This document shows positions 6,743 through 10,832 of a stretch of DNA of 10,832 nt, piece by piece (within the stretch, counting starts at the first letter, position 1; each line of letters begins with the position of its first letter). The position numbers were made by a program, and so were the translations under genes. Below the pieces are notes generated by a model. That model worked only from the letters and a program-made list of their open reading frames with translations, searched no databases and had not been told where the DNA came from. The DNA is taken from assembly GCA_023423495.1 (NCBI GenBank), contig JAFAFM010000037.1:1-10832 (forward strand). The letters run 5' to 3'. The stretch comes from Armatimonadota bacterium (GTDB taxonomy: Bacteria; Armatimonadota; Fimbriimonadia; Fimbriimonadales; Fimbriimonadaceae).

Positions 6743-9700
6743 CTAGCCGCCGCCTTTGGCCGCTACCGGACGCGGGGGCTTCTTGACATCCAACTTGTAG
6801 TTTTTCAAGGAAGCGTTGATTTCAAGAATCGCTCGCTCCAACTGAGCATCTTTCCCTTGACGCCACAGGTAGGGGTCGAACTGCACCTCGATGTCCGGGA
6901 CCGTGCCGACGTTCTCCAAAAGGATCTTGCCCGTTTTCGGATCGTAGAGAGCGTCGTCGGGAGCATTGATCGAACCACCATCGATCAAGGGGAATGATGC
7001 TGCGATTAGATGACCTCCCCATGTACGGGTGCCGATCAATTTGCCGATCTTTCTCTGCTTGAACAGGAACGGGAAGATGTCTCCGCCTGAACCCGATTGC
7101 TCGTTCGTAAGCATTACTTTCGGGCCGAAGATACCGGTCAAAGGCAGGCGCATATCCTCACCGTAGCGAGTGCGCGATCCGAAATCCAATTGACGCATCA
7201 TCTCGTTCGGCATGAAGTCGTTGATCAGACCACCGTGGTTAAAACGACCATCGACGATCATGCCGTCCTTATCGCTTTGCGAGTAGTAGTACCGCTGAAA
7301 CTCCGTCCATCCACCGCCACCCGTATCGGGAACGTGGACATAGCCAGCCCTGCCGCCCGTCATCTTTTCAACGTAGCGACGGTTGTCTTCGATCCAGGCC
7401 TTAAAGCGAAGTCCATACTCATTCGCCACCGGCAGAACAATCACCTCGCGAGCACCCACACCAGATGGATTGGGGCCAAGTTTGACTCTGACCTGCTTGC
7501 CGGCTTTGGCTTCTAGGGTCTCGTAGATATCGTTGACCTGCGTGAGTTCATTGCCGTCGATTGCAAGCACATACTCGCCGACCTGCGCGTTGATGCCGGG
7601 CTGAGCCAAGGGCGAATAGAGTTCAGGATTCCAACGCTCCCCGTCGTAGATCCGGGTGATTTTGTACCGACCATTAGCAAATTCGAAGTCGGCGCCCAAG
7701 AGACCGCCGGGGACTGATTGGCTTCCCGGAATGTCGCCGCCCCTTGCCCACATGTGTCCAATCACAAGCTCGCCCAGCATGTCCGAAAACAGGTAGTTGA
7801 GATCTGATCTTGAAGCGATGTTCTTCAAGAATGGCTCGTATCGCTTTTGGAGAACGGCGGCATCCGCACCATTTAGGTTAGGATCGAAGAACAGGAGCTT
7901 CTCGCCGCGCCACACTTCCTCAAACATCTTCCGCCACTCGACGACTGGATCGATCCGGACATTGAGCGCCGCAGCCGGCACGTCACCGGAACCAGCCGCT
8001 GGAGGAGCGGCGGTCGGGACAATTCGGAAGGATTGCCCAACCCTCAAAAGAATCTTGGAACCGTCCGCGCTTACCTGGAAACCAGATATTCCGGAAACGA
8101 ACGGAGTCAGCTTCCGGTCTTTCCAGGCAAACTGCATGATCGCCGGCGGCGTCCCTTGACCGAAAATGGCCGCGTAAAGGGTGCCGGCGGGTCCGGCCTC
8201 CAACGTCTGATAACCTTGCGTTGGCGTGGGCAGCACGATGATCCGTCGTTCGATGCCGTCCACATCGATCTTGGTAACCGGCGCGGCCTCTGGCTTCTTT
8301 TCCTCTTTCATGAGTCCTTCCTCGTCGCTTTCCGGATGGAGTGGATTGGGGCCTTCCTTGCTCAGGACAACCGCATAAATGCAACTGGTCGAAGGTTCGG
8401 CGGCCATGCCAGACATGTCTTCAAAATCCAAGCCCATTCCAACGTTGGTGCTTGCCAAGAAATAGAGATGCTTGCCATCCCGGTCGAATACCGGCATGTT
8501 GGCGTCGGAAAGCCCGTCCGTGATTTGCGTTTTCTTGCCCGTGTCGAGGTTGTACAGAAAGATTGCCAGCACGTGCGTCTTAAGATCACGGCTCCACGTC
8601 AGCCACTTGGAATCCGGCGACCATCGGGCTCGGAAGCTGCCCCGACCACGATAAGTTCTGGTGTCGACCTTCGTGTTGGTGCCCGACGCCACGTCGAGAA
8701 CCCAAAGATTCAATTTGTTATCCGTATAGGCGATTTTCTTAGAGTCTGGAGACCACGTTGGCGAACTGTAATAGCCAGGCTTTTCACCTAAGTCGATGCG
8801 TCGCTCGACGTTGGAACTCATATCGACGAGCGCCAGCTGCTGATCGCCCTGAATGTCGGTGATGAAAGCCAACGACTTGCCGTCCGGCGACCAGGCCGGA
8901 TCACGGCGGTGCACTCCCTGCTCCTCTTTGATGAGCCTCGCATCACCCTTTGCGGCAGGGATTGTAAAGACCCAGCCGCGAGCGCCGACCGCAATGCGTT
9001 GACCAGTTGGAGAGAGGGATGCGCTTTGGATTGCTGAGCGGACATCTTTGATCCGTTTGCGTTGTTCAGGGAAGTCACCTTCGATGGTGATCGGTACTTG
9101 CGAAGTCGACTTTGTCTTGGGGTCGAAGATGTGGATCGAACCGAGCTTTTCGTAAACAATCACATCCGCACCCGCACTGGCCGACTTGATGTCGAATCCG
9201 CTACCTTTTACTTCCTCAATAACGCTTCCCGACTGCCGATCGTATCGGAAAAGTCCGAATGGACCATTTCGGTCTGATAGGAAATAGATGGAGTTGCCAA
9301 TCCACATTGGATGGCTGTCTTCGTTATCCTTGCGCGGAAGCTCCTTGACCTTACTGTCGGACATTGCTCCGATCCAAATTCGCGATGCCTGTCCGCCTCG
9401 ATATCGTTTCCATGCTTGCTGCCACTTGCCATAGGGCACATATGCGATATGCGTCGAATCTGGAGAAAAGGAAACTTCAACACCGGCAGGGAATGGCAAT
9501 TCCTTCGGAATACCGCCTGTGGCAGGCACGCTGAACATGCGAGCGTAATCCGTGTTAGAAAGCATGCTTGAACTAACCAGCACCTGCTTTCCATCGTTGG
9601 TCCAACCCATCACCTCGTCGGCGGCGGGATGGGCGGTCAGGCGTTTCGGCTGTCCGCCGGAAGCTGGCATGACGAAGGCATCTGTGTTTCCGTCGTACTG

Positions 9701-9934
9701 TCCACTAAAAGCAAGCTTCGTTCCGTCCGGAGAAAAGTAGGGGCGAGATTCTCGGCCCGGAGCGCTTGTCAACCTGGTGGCAGCGCCACCAGCCCTTGGA
9801 ACCGACCACAAATCCCCAGCAAATTCAAATGCAATGTGCGTCCGATTAATCGTCGGACGTTGCATCAATAGTGGGTTGGGACCGGCGTCGAAGGGGTCCG
9901 CAGCCTGAAGAAGCAAAGTGAGCGGCAGAAGCAT
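6743..9934 (-). CDS. Tricorn protease homologue (S41-like), exported
   Basis: The 1063-residue protein has the full Tricorn layout. Residues 1-11 are a short hydrophobic segment, followed by beta-propeller repeats with WSPD/FSPD turns (67, 156, 348, 394 and 438), a second propeller region, a core helical part (about 665-745), a PDZ domain (about 760-835) and the S41-like catalytic domain. By alignment in my head to Thermoplasma Tricorn, the histidine is H727 (GELVIGH), the nucleophile S949 (in SGSGGDIFP) and the glutamate E1007 (LLENVGTVPDIEV). The S-to-E spacing of 58 equals that recalled for Ser965/Glu1023. The fourth tetrad residue, Ser745 in Tricorn, is G726 here. The family degrades peptides downstream of larger proteases. 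This copy appears exported, unlike the archaeal cytosolic enzyme. ATG 9934 lacks a Shine-Dalgarno site. The C-terminal tail is Lys/Pro-rich (KKPPRP), perhaps a linker or disordered end. Confidence 0.93.
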   Translation of the reverse strand: MLLPLTLLLQAADPFDAGPNPLLMQRPTINRTHIAFEFAGDLWSVPRAGGAATRLTSAPGRESRPYFSPDGTKLAFSGQYDGNTDAFVMPASGGQPKRLTAHPAADEVMGWTNDGKQVLVSSSMLSNTDYARMFSVPATGGIPKELPFPAGVEVSFSPDSTHIAYVPYGKWQQAWKRYRGGQASRIWIGAMSDSKVKELPRKDNEDSHPMWIGNSIYFLSDRNGPFGLFRYDRQSGSVIEEVKGSGFDIKSASAGADVIVYEKLGSIHIFDPKTKSTSQVPITIEGDFPEQRKRIKDVRSAIQSASLSPTGQRIAVGARGWVFTIPAAKGDARLIKEEQGVHRRDPAWSPDGKSLAFITDIQGDQQLALVDMSSNVERRIDLGEKPGYYSSPTWSPDSKKIAYTDNKLNLWVLDVASGTNTKVDTRTYRGRGSFRARWSPDSKWLTWSRDLKTHVLAIFLYNLDTGKKTQITDGLSDANMPVFDRDGKHLYFLASTNVGMGLDFEDMSGMAAEPSTSCIYAVVLSKEGPNPLHPESDEEGLMKEEKKPEAAPVTKIDVDGIERRIIVLPTPTQGYQTLEAGPAGTLYAAIFGQGTPPAIMQFAWKDRKLTPFVSGISGFQVSADGSKILLRVGQSFRIVPTAAPPAAGSGDVPAAALNVRIDPVVEWRKMFEEVWRGEKLLFFDPNLNGADAAVLQKRYEPFLKNIASRSDLNYLFSDMLGELVIGHMWARGGDIPGSQSVPGGLLGADFEFANGRYKITRIYDGERWNPELYSPLAQPGINAQVGEYVLAIDGNELTQVNDIYETLEAKAGKQVRVKLGPNPSGVGAREVIVLPVANEYGLRFKAWIEDNRRYVEKMTGGRAGYVHVPDTGGGGWTEFQRYYYSQSDKDGMIVDGRFNHGGLINDFMPNEMMRQLDFGSRTRYGEDMRLPLTGIFGPKVMLTNEQSGSGGDIFPFLFKQRKIGKLIGTRTWGGHLIAASFPLIDGGSINAPDDALYDPKTGKILLENVGTVPDIEVQFDPYLWRQGKDAQLERAILEINASLKNYKLDVKKPPRPVAAKGGG

Positions 9935-9942
9935 CGGCAGAT

Positions 9943-9948
9943 AGGATA
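9943..9948 (-). promoter_or_regulatory. Possible -10 element of the Tricorn gene
   Basis: On the minus strand TATCCT (TANNNT class, four matches to TATAAT) ends eight bases before ATG 9934. That would give a leader of about two bases and explain the absent ribosome-binding site. It competes with the possibility of a CTG start at 9982. Confidence 0.3.
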
Positions 9949-10002
9949 CACGTTTGCCAAAGCTATGAAAAGACGCTGTCAGAGACTTGCCTTTTGTTCA
10001 GA

Positions 10003-10008
10003 TATATT
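10003..10008 (+). promoter_or_regulatory. Probable leaderless -10 element of the DinB-family gene
   Basis: TATATT (five of six matches to TATAAT) ends exactly six bases before ATG 10015, so transcription should start at or next to the A of the start codon. The bases between (CCCCTT) cannot act as a Shine-Dalgarno site. No good -35 is visible 16-18 bases upstream. Confidence 0.55.
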
Positions 10009-10014
10009 CCCCTT

Positions 10015-10506
10015 ATGTCGACTTTGAAACCGCTCATCGACGCCTGGGACGAAGCCCATCGTGAATTCGCTTTTGCATTTCAAGGTTTGCCCGACGAGTA
10101 CTTGTGGCGGCGAGCGCATCCAAGGCTGCTCAGTGTCGGTGAACTTGCCGGGCATGTCGCCTATTGGCAAGCAGTTTGGACGATGGGGGGAGGAAATTCA
10201 AATCCAGATTTCGCCGATTTTCCCATGCAGAGCCCCTTGCTCAACCGAACATTCCGATATTATTCCGTCACCTTGGAAGAGCCGATCGCGCTTCCGATAG
10301 GGAGCCAAGAAGCTTTGAGGGAAGTGAACCGCGTGCATGGGGCCGCTCGCTCAATTGCCGCGGAAAAGGAGTTAAATGAACACTATCCGGGCCAGTGGGG
10401 CACTTGGGGGACCTTCGTGCAATACCAAGCCTTTCATGTCGCCTATCACACCGGCCAGGCATATTCGGTCCGCCACTTGATGGGGCACGAAACCGAAGAT
10501 AACTGA
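10015..10506 (+). CDS. DinB-family protein (four-helix metalloprotein fold)
   Basis: I chose ATG 10015 (163 residues) over the upstream TTG 9994, because the family starts near here and a -10-like element overlaps the extension. The DinB/YfiT helix-bundle pattern is clear: MSTLKPLIDAWDEAHREF as helix one, GELAGHVAYWQ with H47, and the late motif FHVAYHTGQAYSVRHLMG with H141 and H145. These three histidines are the expected divalent-metal triad. Residues 60-85 (FADFPMQSPLLNRTF) form the linker typical of the larger bacterial DinB-like proteins. Family knowledge: relatives include metal-dependent thiol transferases and damage-inducible proteins, but most are uncharacterised, so the reaction here is unknown. 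It is cytoplasmic. The DUF1343 gene follows after 23 bases with its own promoter-like signal, so the two need not be one operon. Confidence 0.85.
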   Translation: MSTLKPLIDAWDEAHREFAFAFQGLPDEYLWRRAHPRLLSVGELAGHVAYWQAVWTMGGGNSNPDFADFPMQSPLLNRTFRYYSVTLEEPIALPIGSQEALREVNRVHGAARSIAAEKELNEHYPGQWGTWGTFVQYQAFHVAYHTGQAYSVRHLMGHETEDN

Positions 10507-10517
10507 GTCAGTCGTGC

Positions 10518-10523
10518 TACGAT
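10518..10523 (+). promoter_or_regulatory. Possible leaderless -10 element of the DUF1343 gene
   Basis: TACGAT (TANNNT class, four of six matches to TATAAT) ends six bases before ATG 10530, the same spacing as at 10003-10008. The bases between (TCCGGC) do not form a Shine-Dalgarno site. Confidence 0.45.
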
Positions 10524-10529
10524 TCCGGC

Positions 10530-10832
10530 ATGTCGGTTGTAACTGGCCTGGACGTGCTACGACGGGAAGACTTCGAGTCGCTGCACAAGAAAGCGATTGG
10601 TGTCGTTGTCAATCAGGCCACGGTATCGGCCGACCTTTCCCATTTCCTCGACCTGCTCACGCCATTACATAGCGCGGGAAAGCTTCAAATCCGTGCCGTT
10701 TTCGGGCCCCAACACGGGCTCTACGGTCACACCCAAGACAATATGATCGAGTGGGAAGGGAGCGAATCCAGCGTCCGAGGGTGGCGGATCCATTCTCTTA
10801 ACGGTGCGACCCGTGAGCCGGCACCGGAGATG
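10530..10832 (+). CDS. DUF1343 protein, NamZ-like exo-muramidase family, N-terminal part
   Basis: The window ends after 101 codons of a protein that is normally about 380-420 residues. ATG 10530 is the only usual start, since an in-frame TAA lies at 10500. The N-terminus TGLDVLRREDF, the strand IGVVVNQATVS (23-33) and the segment VFGPQHGLYG (57-66) followed by QDN (69-71) are typical of DUF1343. The visible end (WRIHSLNGATREPAPEM) matches the usual start of the YSLYG-x-x-R-x-P region. Family knowledge: characterised members (NamZ) are exo-beta-N-acetylmuramidases that release MurNAc from peptidoglycan fragments. Here there is no signal peptide, so the protein looks cytoplasmic. The residue I recall as catalytic Glu in GPEHG is Gln (Q61). 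It may therefore belong to a subfamily with altered chemistry. Confidence 0.85.
   Translation, partial: MSVVTGLDVLRREDFESLHKKAIGVVVNQATVSADLSHFLDLLTPLHSAGKLQIRAVFGPQHGLYGHTQDNMIEWEGSESSVRGWRIHSLNGATREPAPEM

Noticed and set aside
6586..6786. 66-residue plus-strand ORF starting MWGHSSAGRASALQAEG
   Set aside because: It is a translation of the tRNA-Ala itself and its flank, another known spurious protein type.
8033..8791. 252-residue plus-strand ORF
   Set aside because: It is a shadow of the Tricorn gene on the opposite strand, with Arg/Gly-rich composition and no domain.
9994..10014. TTG 9994 as start of the DinB-family gene
   Set aside because: It has no ribosome-binding site, the extension FRYIPL is not family-like, and it would overlap the TATATT element.
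1..10832. Search for a defence island, CRISPR array, transposon or phage module
   Set aside because: No repeats with regular spacing, transposase or integrase motifs, or defence domains were seen. The DUF853 ATPase is HerA-like but has no NurA or Sir2-type partner beside it.

Overview
The window is ordinary bacterial chromosome: ten protein genes (two cut by the window edges) and one tRNA gene, at mid-50s %GC by eye. I see no phage, insertion sequence, CRISPR array or plasmid signature. The gene mix suggests a free-living member of a group such as Armatimonadota (Fimbriimonadia) or Acidobacteriota: a cytochrome c/copper-monooxygenase-like protein with a paired redoxin, a GH172/DUF2961 secreted glycosidase, a bacterial Tricorn-type protease, a DinB-fold protein and a DUF1343/NamZ-like protein. 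This placement is an inference from family distribution, not from a marker gene.

Layout. 1-254 is the C-terminal half of a universal stress protein (+). 256-1407 is an exported CxxCH protein with a copper-monooxygenase-like C-terminal domain, followed 4 bases later by a thioredoxin-fold redoxin (1412-1966). These two are almost certainly co-transcribed and probably work together outside the cytoplasmic membrane. 2015-3541 is a HerA-like ATPase of the DUF853/YjgR family. It ends tail-to-tail with a 68-residue unknown protein (3559-3765, -) across a 10-bp stem hairpin. A divergent gap leads to a secreted GH172 protein (3855-5492, +), whose stop codon overlaps the stop of a two-helix potassium channel with an RCK domain (5489-6517, -). 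A tRNA-Ala(UGC) with its own promoter follows (6590-6665, +). Next is a 1063-residue Tricorn protease homologue on the minus strand (6743-9934). Divergent from it are a DinB-family gene (10015-10506, +) and the start of a DUF1343/NamZ-like gene (10530 to the edge).

How they work together. Apart from the cytochrome/redoxin pair, and perhaps DinB/NamZ, the genes look like independent housekeeping or accessory functions. The GH172, Tricorn and NamZ-like proteins all concern breakdown of polysaccharide, peptide or peptidoglycan, but they do not form one operon.

The most interesting signal is not a gene. Three starts (10015, 10530 and 6517) have no Shine-Dalgarno sequence, and each has a TANNNT hexamer ending exactly 6 bases before the start codon, the geometry expected for leaderless mRNAs. 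By contrast, the small gene at 3765 has a perfect GAGGAGG site. Other points worth a look are lost copper ligands in the monooxygenase-like domain, a Gln at the presumed catalytic Glu of the NamZ-like protein, and a Gly in place of one residue of the Tricorn catalytic tetrad. I did not find a convincing undescribed multi-gene system.
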